Of a stretch of DNA of 31,448 bases, positions 25,339 to 30,534 are shown piece by piece; within the stretch, counting starts at the first letter, position 1, and each line of letters begins with the position of its first letter. The DNA is taken from the IMG/VR virus record IMGVR_UViG_3300005265_000857, positions 1-31,448 of that record; one strand, given 5' to 3'. The translations under genes and the position numbers were made by a program. This stretch comes from a virus. The notes under the pieces were generated by a model, which was given only the letters and a program-made list of their open reading frames with translations, did not search any database and was not told the origin of the DNA.

Positions 25339-25425
25339 GAAATTAATGATAAAAAATATGTTATAAGAATAGTGAGAAAAGGCTAAATATAGCCTAAGTT
25401 AAATGTTCTAACTGAAGGAGGAATA

Positions 25426-25665
25426 ATGAAAGAAAAAATAGATATGGAAGTTCTCTGGGCGAAAGCCACAGAGAACTTTATGTATCATCATTGCTCCGAA
25501 GGATCGGCAGAGCATTGCCACCTTTGGGGCGACAATGATATTTCCTGCCCATGTATAACCACATGGGAAACAATTGGTAAAAGTTTTAAAGACCAAAAAA
25601 CTTTCTGCCAGATCACTCGGATTCTAAACGAGTATCTGGCGGAAATTGACACTCTCCACGACTAA
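25426..25665 (+). CDS. small His/Cys-rich protein
   Basis: A 79-residue protein with a perfect GAAGGAGGAATA-ATG start. The centre is rich in possible metal ligands: YHHCSEG, EHCHLWGD, SCPC and one more Cys downstream. This suggests a zinc-binding or redox fold, although spacing does not match a named finger. It is the first gene of the plus-strand island, diverging from the RNA polymerase gene with a 125-base gap. Its stop codon lies inside hairpin A, and a strong opposing promoter at 25750-25722 would make RNA antisense to it. Family not recognised. Confidence 0.75.
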   Translation: MKEKIDMEVLWAKATENFMYHHCSEGSAEHCHLWGDNDISCPCITTWETIGKSFKDQKTFCQITRILNEYLAEIDTLHD

Positions 25666-25674
25666 AGTCGGGAG
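25652..25674. repeat. hairpin A (IS200/IS605-type palindrome)
   Basis: CTCC-A-CGAC-TAAA-GTCG-GGAG forms a stem-loop. The 17-base core CCACGACTAAAGTCGGG (25656-25672) is repeated exactly at 25783-25799. It overlaps the stop codon of the preceding gene. Confidence 0.7.
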
Positions 25675-25693
25675 ATTCTCGGAGTAGATTTCA

Positions 25694-25715
25694 TCCGAAG
25701 GCTCTGCCCGAGCCT
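25694..25715 (-). promoter_or_regulatory. 5'-leader hairpin after the consensus promoter
   Basis: AAGGCTC and GAGCCTT pair around a five-base loop. On the minus strand this is within the first bases after the expected start of the promoter at 25750-25722, so the transcript would begin with a stable stem. No U-run follows, so it is not a terminator in that direction. Confidence 0.55.
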
Positions 25716-25721
25716 TAATAT

Positions 25722-25750
25722 ATTATACTACATATCTACAATTTTGTCAA
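25722..25750 (-). promoter_or_regulatory. perfect consensus sigma-70/sigma-A promoter
   Basis: TTGACA at 25750-25745 and TATAAT at 25727-25722 are separated by exactly 17 bases: a full match to the vegetative consensus. It points toward the RNA polymerase gene, whose ATG is about 415 bases downstream. It would also produce antisense RNA across the 79-aa gene. Confidence 0.88.
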
Positions 25751-25780
25751 GAAAAAAATTAAAAAAATTAGCCAATTCAT

Positions 25781-25896
25781 CCCCACGACTAAAGTCGGGG
25801 GCTTTCTTGCCCAAACTATGTAATCTCGACCCTCAGACCCCCTAACGGGGGTCTGCGGGTCGCTCCCGCACTGATGAGGGCCGCTCTCGGAATAAA
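25781..25896 (-). ncRNA. GC-rich structured segment resembling an IS200/IS605 right end or omegaRNA
   Basis: This segment is strikingly GC-rich in an AT-rich region. On the plus strand it has hairpin B (CCCC-A-CGAC/GTCG-GGGG, 25781-25801), GGGC/GCCC (25799-25812), and an outer stem CCCTC/GAGGG (25830-25834 with 25876-25880) enclosing two strong hairpins (AGACCCCC/GGGGGTCT and GCGGG/CCCGC). Read on the minus strand, the multibranched fold ends in a Pu-rich AAGAAAGCC and then the CGAC/GTCG palindrome. From memory this is the layout of the 3' end of TnpB-associated guide RNAs and IS605 right ends. No tnpA or tnpB frame is present. It could be a solo end or a MITE-like remnant. Confidence 0.45.
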
Positions 25897-25953
25897 AAGG
25901 AAGAGACAACAAAGAATGACAACAAAAACTTTTAAAAAAAAGAAGGAGGGAAA

Positions 25954-25980
25954 ATGAAAATTCGATTAACTTTTTTTTAA
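25954..25980 (+). CDS. 8-residue leader peptide (putative)
   Basis: A strong AGAAGGAGGG site precedes ATG and an eight-codon frame, MKIRLTFF, followed by TAA. The start (ATGAAAATT) is the exact reverse complement of AATTTTCAT at 25982-25990, so the frame is enclosed in a stem-loop that would hide its start when folded. This looks like a translated leader or attenuator for the downstream small genes. There is no direct evidence it is translated, and it could be a degraded gene start. Confidence 0.4.
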   Translation: MKIRLTFF

Positions 25981-26002
25981 AAATTTTCATATTGGGGGTA
26001 GT

Positions 26003-26014
26003 CGTTTATAAACG
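26003..26014. repeat. 12-bp palindrome
   Basis: CGTTTATAAACG is perfectly self-complementary and lies about 85 bases upstream of the 59-aa gene, a position that would suit an operator or an RNA stem. Confidence 0.4.
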
Positions 26015-26097
26015 GGTAACCTTCTCGCAATAGAGGACAAAAATAGCGCAGAGGACAGTGGATAAATTCTTAACAGCCCCACTAGAAAGGAGGAATT

Positions 26098-26277
26098 ATG
26101 GAGTTTACCTATATGGTTAAAATAATTTTGACTAGGGAGGAGCATACAGCTTTGTATAAGCTTTTGACTAGTCACTCAGAGGTTGCAATGAGAGAACAAC
26201 ATGGGTTGGATGATAAGGATATAAAAAATATATCCAAAATTATCGTACAGCTTAAAGCTCCAGACCAGATAAGCTGA
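26098..26277 (+). CDS. small unknown protein (59 residues)
   Basis: This short gene has an excellent AGAAAGGAGGAATT-ATG start and runs 60 codons to TGA at 26275-26277. The product starts MEFTYMVKIILTREEHTALY and ends VQLKAPDQIS. An N-terminal strand followed by REEHTALYKLL looks like the beginning of a small alpha/beta fold. It is the second gene of the plus-strand island and is followed by a terminator-like hairpin. Family not recognised; the strong ribosome site is the main support. Confidence 0.75.
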   Translation: MEFTYMVKIILTREEHTALYKLLTSHSEVAMREQHGLDDKDIKNISKIIVQLKAPDQIS

Positions 26278-26287
26278 ATCATTGCAG

Positions 26288-26313
26288 AAAGCCTTACAGG
26301 GCAAAGGCTTTTT
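26288..26313 (+). terminator. weak rho-independent terminator or attenuator
   Basis: AAAGCCTT and AAGGCTTT pair around an eight-base loop and run into five T's. Being weak, it may only reduce transcription into the 90-aa gene. Confidence 0.6.
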
Positions 26314-26353
26314 GTAATTATAAAATAATGCCCTAAAAAAATAGGAGGTTTTA

Positions 26354-26626
26354 ATGAAACTTTATAAAAATTCTATAGGAAGGTGGATAGATAAAAACGG
26401 GCGATTCGTGCCCTCATCTGTCGCCGAAAAAATTCTAGCTGAGCAAAGAAAACTTGCTCAGTTGGAAGAAGAGGACAGCCTCATCGCGCGGGAGAACGAG
26501 CCACCAGAGTGGCTCAAAACCCTGGTGGTCACCATAGCCGATTCTTTTGGGATAACTCCCGAAGAGTTCGCTAGCAGGGCGAAAATAATTTACCCAACAC
26601 CAACCGGATCCCATCATCGTAATTGA
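26354..26626 (+). CDS. small unknown protein (90 residues)
   Basis: This protein has a TAGGAGGTTTTA-ATG start. The N-terminal phrase YKNSIGRWIDKNGRFVPSS resembles the short 'RW-K-NGRFV' entry segment found in several phage and mobile-element proteins. A charged helix (VAEKILAEQRKLAQLEEEDS) and a C-terminal helix (WLKTLVVTIADSFGITPEEFASRA) follow. It has no cysteine and no membrane segment. It belongs to the plus-strand island of small genes; function unknown. Confidence 0.72.
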   Translation: MKLYKNSIGRWIDKNGRFVPSSVAEKILAEQRKLAQLEEEDSLIARENEPPEWLKTLVVTIADSFGITPEEFASRAKIIYPTPTGSHHRN

Positions 26627-26670
26627 TGGAAAAGCTGTGGTGAGCTGGGTATAAATAAAGGAGGGGAAAA

Positions 26671-26949
26671 ATGGCAACAATCCTAGGTAGTCAATTATCA
26701 AAGATCTTGGAGGGTGAATATCGCTCTCCAAGAGGGTTTAAAATCACTGTGCAGGGTGGGAAAGCCACCCTGCAGAGAGGCAAGGTCAGCCACGAGATGG
26801 TGGTTGACCTGGCTTCTTCTAATAGGGCCAGAATCGGGGATCTGACTGACGTAGCTCGTCAGTTAAAGGTCCCCGTAAGGGAAATCAAATCTGCCGTAAA
26901 AGCTGGCATATGGCAGATAGTGACTGAAAGCCTGAAAGGAGGTGAGTAG
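26671..26949 (+). CDS. small protein with helix-turn-helix-like C-terminus
   Basis: A 92-residue protein with AAAGGAGGGGAAAA-ATG. The first half is beta-like (FKITVQGGKATLQRGKVSHEM). The second half, IGDLTDVARQLKVPVREIKSAV, has the spacing of a helix-turn-helix, ending in GIWQIVTESLKGGE. This would suit a small DNA-binding regulator acting on the nearby promoters, but that is inference. It is the last well-supported gene before the convergent terminators. Confidence 0.72.
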   Translation: MATILGSQLSKILEGEYRSPRGFKITVQGGKATLQRGKVSHEMVVDLASSNRARIGDLTDVARQLKVPVREIKSAVKAGIWQIVTESLKGGE

Positions 26950-27061
26950 GATAAAAATAAGACCAGCAAAAATTGAGGGGTTTCTAGATGACATAAAAAT
27001 TATAGAGAATAAGAAACCCCTCAAAAAAGAGAGGAAAAAGAAGAAAAAAAGGAAGCCCTAA
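26942..27061 (+). CDS. short lysine-rich ORF, doubtful
   Basis: A 39-codon frame starts at GTG 26942, overlapping the previous stop, and ends at TAA 27059-27061 inside the terminator loop. The AAAGGAGG site abuts this GTG; an in-frame ATA nine codon-bases downstream (26951) has better spacing. The product ends in an extremely basic tail (KKERKKKKKRKP). It also contains a 13-bp inverted repeat that could be a terminator, so the frame may be non-coding. Confidence 0.35.
   Translation: MSRIKIRPAKIEGFLDDIKIIENKKPLKKERKKKKKRKP
26973..27024 (-). terminator. 13-bp inverted repeat, possible minus-strand terminator
   Basis: TTGAGGGGTTTCT (26973-26985) and AGAAACCCCTCAA (27012-27024) pair perfectly around a 26-base loop. 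On the minus strand the stem is followed by TTTTT, so it can act as a second terminator for the sigma factor operon. Confidence 0.55.
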
Positions 27062-27079
27062 TGGGCTTCCTTTTTTTTT
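27051..27079. terminator. bidirectional rho-independent terminator
   Basis: GGAAGCCC and GGGCTTCC pair around TAAT, followed by nine T's on the plus strand and flanked by an A-run that gives a T-run on the minus strand. It separates the convergent plus-strand island and the portal-sigma operon. Confidence 0.9.
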
Positions 27080-27929
27080 AGCTATCAAGCAAGTTTTTAA
27101 AGTTTAACATATTATCTTCGTCTATATGGGGATATTTAGCTACGGCCCTGGCGAAAGCTTCTATCAGCACATCGCTCTTAGAAAATAAGACTGCCAATTT
27201 AGCCAATGCATGCTGCTTCTTTTGTTTAACTGCTTCGTCTGAAAGTCCTAGGTCAGCTGCAATTTCTTTCTGTTTATCCGGTGGAGCCCCATCTAGTCCG
27301 GTAATTCTTTTAATAATATACAGCTCCTCACTGGTAAGATGAGTTTCCAAGTCCTGCATTAGTTCCACCCTATTGTAAGCGTCAATAGCCGGGAGGGCTA
27401 CTGGCGGTTTGACCGGTTCCTGTTCAAAGTCTGTTAATTGCAACAATTGCCTACATGTCTTTTTGCTACTTCCAATGACAGCGCTAAGTTCTTCCAACGA
27501 CGGAACTTCACCTATTTGTTTTTCTAACTTCAAATATTGTTTAAGGATACGTATTTTTTTTACAACAGATGCAGGAAGTCTGAAAGGGAATAGGTTTTCT
27601 CTTAGATATCTAATTATCCTATTCCTTATAGACCAATACGCATAGGTTATAAACTTATTTCCCCTTGAGATATCAAATGTATTGACCGCGTCTATTAATG
27701 CTATATGGGCTTCTCCTATGAGGTCCATTTCATCGATATCAGGATATAAACGATGGAATCGTATACATATGCCAACAGCGCAGCGTAAATTGTGTAGCAC
27801 CAATTTGTCTCTGGCTTTTAAGTCTCCATTGTGAGCTTTTCTAAGTAATTCAAATGTTTCTGTATTGGATAGTAAGGGATAACGGCTTATTTCATCAAGA
27901 TATTTAGCGAAGGTATTGAAATCCTCCAG
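27078..27929 (-). CDS. phage sigma-70 family factor, full length with CTG start
   Basis: About 283 residues, longer than the frame from TTG 27803, which lacks a ribosome site. The extra 42 residues include YLDEISRYPLLSNTETFELL and KAHNGDLKARDKL, matching sigma regions 1.2-2.1. Region 2 follows: NLRCAVGICIRFHRLYPDIDEMDLIGEAHIAL, FDISRGNKFITYAYWSIRNRI. Region 3 has PFRLPASVVKKI and SLEELSAVIGSSKKT, and region 4 has LTSEELYIIKRITGLDG and KEIAADLGLSDEAVKQKKQ. It would direct the host or phage polymerase to phage promoters. GGAGGG lies five bases before CTG 27929, and CTG immediately follows the previous gene's TAG in the same frame. It ends at the convergent terminator. Confidence 0.92.
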   Translation of the reverse strand: MEDFNTFAKYLDEISRYPLLSNTETFELLRKAHNGDLKARDKLVLHNLRCAVGICIRFHRLYPDIDEMDLIGEAHIALIDAVNTFDISRGNKFITYAYWSIRNRIIRYLRENLFPFRLPASVVKKIRILKQYLKLEKQIGEVPSLEELSAVIGSSKKTCRQLLQLTDFEQEPVKPPVALPAIDAYNRVELMQDLETHLTSEELYIIKRITGLDGAPPDKQKEIAADLGLSDEAVKQKKQHALAKLAVLFSKSDVLIEAFARAVAKYPHIDEDNMLNFKNLLDS

Positions 27930-27942
27930 CTATCCCTCCTGT
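27927..27942 (-). promoter_or_regulatory. ribosome site and CTG start of the sigma gene
   Basis: ACAGGAGGGATAG leads to CTG at 27929-27927. The site overlaps the last codons (Pro-Gln-Glu-Gly, stop) of the preceding gene. An identical CAGGAGGG occurs 15 bases further upstream, making a tandem Shine-Dalgarno. Confidence 0.65.
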
Positions 27943-28244
27943 GGATTGCCCTCCTGGGGCGTGCGATTACGCCTATACTTCACTATAATAAGCATAGACA
28001 TATTTTTATTATCAACAATTTCCTTCTCTTCATCTATTGCAATATTAACATCATTATGCAATCGATTCCATTTATCTTCATCACCGGGGATAATCATGCT
28101 TTCAATTCTATATTCGTATAGACTTTGTAATTCTATTCTAACTTTGCGGTCGATTTCTTCGAGACTTATCTCCTCTTCTTCGGCCCGTTCTATAGCTTCT
28201 TTCTTTCTGATTTCAAACATTTTCTCTATACGACTCTTACTCAT
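27930..28244 (-). CDS. small charged helical protein between portal and sigma factor
   Basis: A 104-residue protein whose ATG overlaps the portal stop (TAATG) and which has AAGGAAGGAGAG upstream. The first 45 residues are a highly charged helix (IEKMFEIRKKEAIERAEEEEISLEEIDRKV), possibly a coiled coil. The rest is mixed, and the end repeats TPQEGNPQEG, whose codons create the two Shine-Dalgarno sequences for the sigma gene. Its TAG stop is in frame with, and directly adjacent to, the sigma CTG. Function unknown; it might regulate sigma or bind the portal. Confidence 0.65.
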   Translation of the reverse strand: MSKSRIEKMFEIRKKEAIERAEEEEISLEEIDRKVRIELQSLYEYRIESMIIPGDEDKWNRLHNDVNIAIDEEKEIVDNKNMSMLIIVKYRRNRTPQEGNPQEG

Positions 28245-29959
28245 TATATTGGGCTCTCCTTCCTTCTTGGTGGTTTCTGTTCTGGTAACGGTGCCTCAGA
28301 TGTTTGTGGCTGCGACATAGCCGCTATACGTTGTCTGAGTATCGAGTAAGTTGATGGACTTGATTGTTTTAGCCTACTAAGTAATTGCTCTCTCTGTAAA
28401 GGTGTAAGCCTTTGTAAAATTGATATCCAACGGTCCAATGTTCTATCCATATCGACCTGATGGACCTGACTTTGCATAGAGGTAAACCTTTCCATTGATT
28501 CCGCTAACAATTGTTTAAGTTCCTCCTGGACCTTTTCTAGCTCTAGCTTATCAAACAGCTCTTTCTTTATCTTTTCTAGTTCCTTGCTGGAATCTAGGCC
28601 TAGGCTATCCAACAAAGTGTCATCTGATACCTTCCCAGATTGGTTGGCTCCCACAAGAAGTTGTTTATACTGTATATCATCTGCCATCTTGAATTTCTCC
28701 AGACTAAGCGTTACAGATTTTGGATCTATACTATAAATTTCGCCAAGTTTTGGAAATAAAAACTTATTCAAATAGTTATGTATATTTACCCTGTGGTTAA
28801 GGAATTGGTTTTCAAGCATCCTTAAAGAAACTGACTGTCCTGTCCAATTAAGAAGGCCTCGGAAAAATCCTGCTGGCATTCCCATCCCAGAGGTTATATC
28901 ATCCTTTAAGAGTTTTGCGATATCTGGGGTCATTAGTTGTCTTGCATTACCTGAAAAGTAAATAGTATTTGCTGGCAAAGGTATAAATCCTATATGCAAA
29001 GGATCTTTCCTCCATTTTTTAATATGAGATTTAACTAGCTGTTCCCATTTTTTTAGGTTAACTGTGATGTTTGGTGCACCAGTTTTTACCATTGGATCAC
29101 CCGGCACAATAAATCTTAAAGGCATAATATAATCTTTGGCTAAGGCCTCATTTGCCTTGGTCATTAAACCCAAATGGTGAAGCAGAATAAATAATGGTAG
29201 AAGTGGAGGAAAACCGTAGGACGGCCATATATCGGGTAGTCTAAAATTTATAAACTGATATTGGTTGGACGGGTTAAGCACAACAATTTTACGCTTACGG
29301 TACGCCTCAAGTAAAAGTTTGGGGCAATATCTTAGAAAATCAATATCCCTTTCCTTGATCTTTGCCCTTTCTTCTTCTGTAATATACTTGTAGTAGGTTG
29401 TATTCCCTGAATATTTGTTGTAATCTGGCACCACCTCAAAGACTGACCAAGGAATTAGCCTGGGTAACGTTTTGTCCTGAGGAATATCTTCCAGCTCAGC
29501 CTCAAATACCCCTTTGCACTTTTTACACTTAACATAAAACTTCCCTCCCCTGAAATCCCAATATTTCTTTTCATTGTCAATATCGTATGTGGTACCACAC
29601 TTGGGACATTTTAGCCTGCGCCTAAAGCTTCTCATAAAACCTACCATAGATGTCCCATATGTAAAAACCCCAGTACCAAGATTAATAAGCAGCTGTTTCA
29701 TGTTAAGATCTGCCAGAATATCCTCAACCTGTCTGGCTATTTCATCACTCTTCGATGTCACAATAACTCTCGAAATGGGATAGGTAGCTAATTTCACTAT
29801 ATTGGAATTAATGACCTCGTTAGTAGCGAAGTAATATCTGGCTATGTTAAAAACATAAAGAATATTGGAAGGAAGGGTATAATCAGCAAGTTGGGTAATA
29901 ATATTACCCATTCTCATGGGGCTATTCCCTACTCCAAAATTATAATTTAGGATTGCCAT
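28244..29959 (-). CDS. portal protein with zinc-ribbon insert
   Basis: A 571-residue portal, the ring through which DNA enters and leaves the head. Support: position and size, an N-terminal wing with NIVKLATYPISRVIV, GTGVFTYGTSMVGFMR, the domain GPDP-like segment MPLRFIVPGDPMV, GIPxGFFRGLLNW-type text (MGMPAGFFRGLLNWTGQSVSL), and a stem/crown helix with EMQxxFLNHRVNIHNYLNKFL. A zinc ribbon is inserted near the start (CPKC 118-121, CKKC 145-148). The last 120 residues are helical, Gln-rich and end in a Pro-rich tail. It is far from terL. Its ATG overlaps the upstream stop by 13 bases. Confidence 0.85.
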   Translation of the reverse strand: MAILNYNFGVGNSPMRMGNIITQLADYTLPSNILYVFNIARYYFATNEVINSNIVKLATYPISRVIVTSKSDEIARQVEDILADLNMKQLLINLGTGVFTYGTSMVGFMRSFRRRLKCPKCGTTYDIDNEKKYWDFRGGKFYVKCKKCKGVFEAELEDIPQDKTLPRLIPWSVFEVVPDYNKYSGNTTYYKYITEEERAKIKERDIDFLRYCPKLLLEAYRKRKIVVLNPSNQYQFINFRLPDIWPSYGFPPLLPLFILLHHLGLMTKANEALAKDYIMPLRFIVPGDPMVKTGAPNITVNLKKWEQLVKSHIKKWRKDPLHIGFIPLPANTIYFSGNARQLMTPDIAKLLKDDITSGMGMPAGFFRGLLNWTGQSVSLRMLENQFLNHRVNIHNYLNKFLFPKLGEIYSIDPKSVTLSLEKFKMADDIQYKQLLVGANQSGKVSDDTLLDSLGLDSSKELEKIKKELFDKLELEKVQEELKQLLAESMERFTSMQSQVHQVDMDRTLDRWISILQRLTPLQREQLLSRLKQSSPSTYSILRQRIAAMSQPQTSEAPLPEQKPPRRKESPI

Positions 29960-30534
29960 TTCTGCCTCACATATTCACGTATTGCATTAAGTTCGCCGAT
30001 TTGGTACTTAAGGGCATTTGTCTCTGGAGATATTGTATTGCGCTTTGTTCTGACCTCGTCTTTCAAAGACTGTAACTGAGGAAAATCCTCAAGGAGTTTA
30101 TCCAAGTAATTTTGAGCTATGCCAAGTGGCGGATCAAGATAGACCAAACCATAATTAGCAAAACAATTGGCGGCTATCCATTTTTTTATCTCGTCACTAA
30201 ATTCAATGTTTGGCTTTATTTTATTTAGAACTGTAATGCTATAGGCTATTTCCTGTGGACTTGGAACCTGCATAGTACCAAAATCGACCGGTATATCATT
30301 AAAGGCTAGGACCACATTTTCAAAAACCTCAAATTCTTGCCATGGCCTGTTAGTGGCAGCCACCACCCTTAAAGCCATTACCTTTTCCCAATTGGCTGGG
30401 CTAATATGGAGTTTTTTTAGATCTTTCTCTATAGTCTCAGGTTCCCATATGTACCATTCACCATTTGGAAATTCTGCTTCAAGCCAGTAGTAAATTTTAT
30501 CTGGATTTAGATCGGCTTTAGATAAGTCTATCAA
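29947..30534 (-). CDS. conserved phage protein upstream of portal, function unknown
   Basis: A 195-residue protein starting at TTG 30534 (overlapping the previous TGA as TTGA, with GAGGGAG before it). The central FEVFENVVLAFNDIPVDF, then PSPQEIAYSITVLNKIKPNIEFSDEIKKWIAANCF and YGLVYLDPPL, recurs in my memory of proteins encoded next to portals in other large phages. N-terminal part is WEPETIEKDLKKLHI. No catalytic motif is evident. Probable role in head or packaging assembly, inferred from its place. Confidence 0.65.
   Translation of the reverse strand: MIDLSKADLNPDKIYYWLEAEFPNGEWYIWEPETIEKDLKKLHISPANWEKVMALRVVAATNRPWQEFEVFENVVLAFNDIPVDFGTMQVPSPQEIAYSITVLNKIKPNIEFSDEIKKWIAANCFANYGLVYLDPPLGIAQNYLDKLLEDFPQLQSLKDEVRTKRNTISPETNALKYQIGELNAIREYVRQKWQS

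Larger units (their letters stand above)
25897..26097. other. non-coding stretch with leader ORF and small repeats
   Basis: This part of the 432-base gap between the 79-aa and 59-aa genes has no long reading frame. It is purine-rich at first (25900-25950), then holds the 8-codon leader ORF and its inverted repeat (25954-25990), the 12-bp palindrome CGTTTATAAACG (26003-26014), and two AGAGGACA direct repeats at 26032-26039 and 26050-26057. The AAAGGAGG site of the next gene closes it. I see no clear promoter here. Confidence 0.6.

Noticed and set aside
25381-25394. GGCTA-AATA-TAGCC mini-hairpin upstream of the 79-aa gene
   Set aside because: Only five base pairs. It resembles the GGCT-GGAT-AGCC site at 25325-25336, but two such short repeats are not enough to claim an operator.
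25650-25801. Possible CRISPR repeats (two similar 17-mers)
   Set aside because: Only two copies, 127 bases apart, each a hairpin with different flanks; no regular spacer and no cas genes.
25855-25900. Hammerhead-ribozyme-like core: hairpin, then CTGATGA, then a GAGGG/CTCTC stem and GGAA
   Set aside because: The second core should read C-GAAA directly after stem II but has an extra G, and the bases needed for stem III do not pair. Treated as chance or as part of the IS605-like fold.
25736-25990. 84-codon frame on the minus strand across the non-coding segment
   Set aside because: No ribosome site; it crosses the GC-rich hairpins and the consensus promoter, and its N-terminus is just the mirror of the leader inverted repeat.
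27078-27803. Short form of the sigma factor starting at TTG 27803
   Set aside because: It has no ribosome site and would lose conserved region 1.2-2.1, which is encoded in the open frame upstream.
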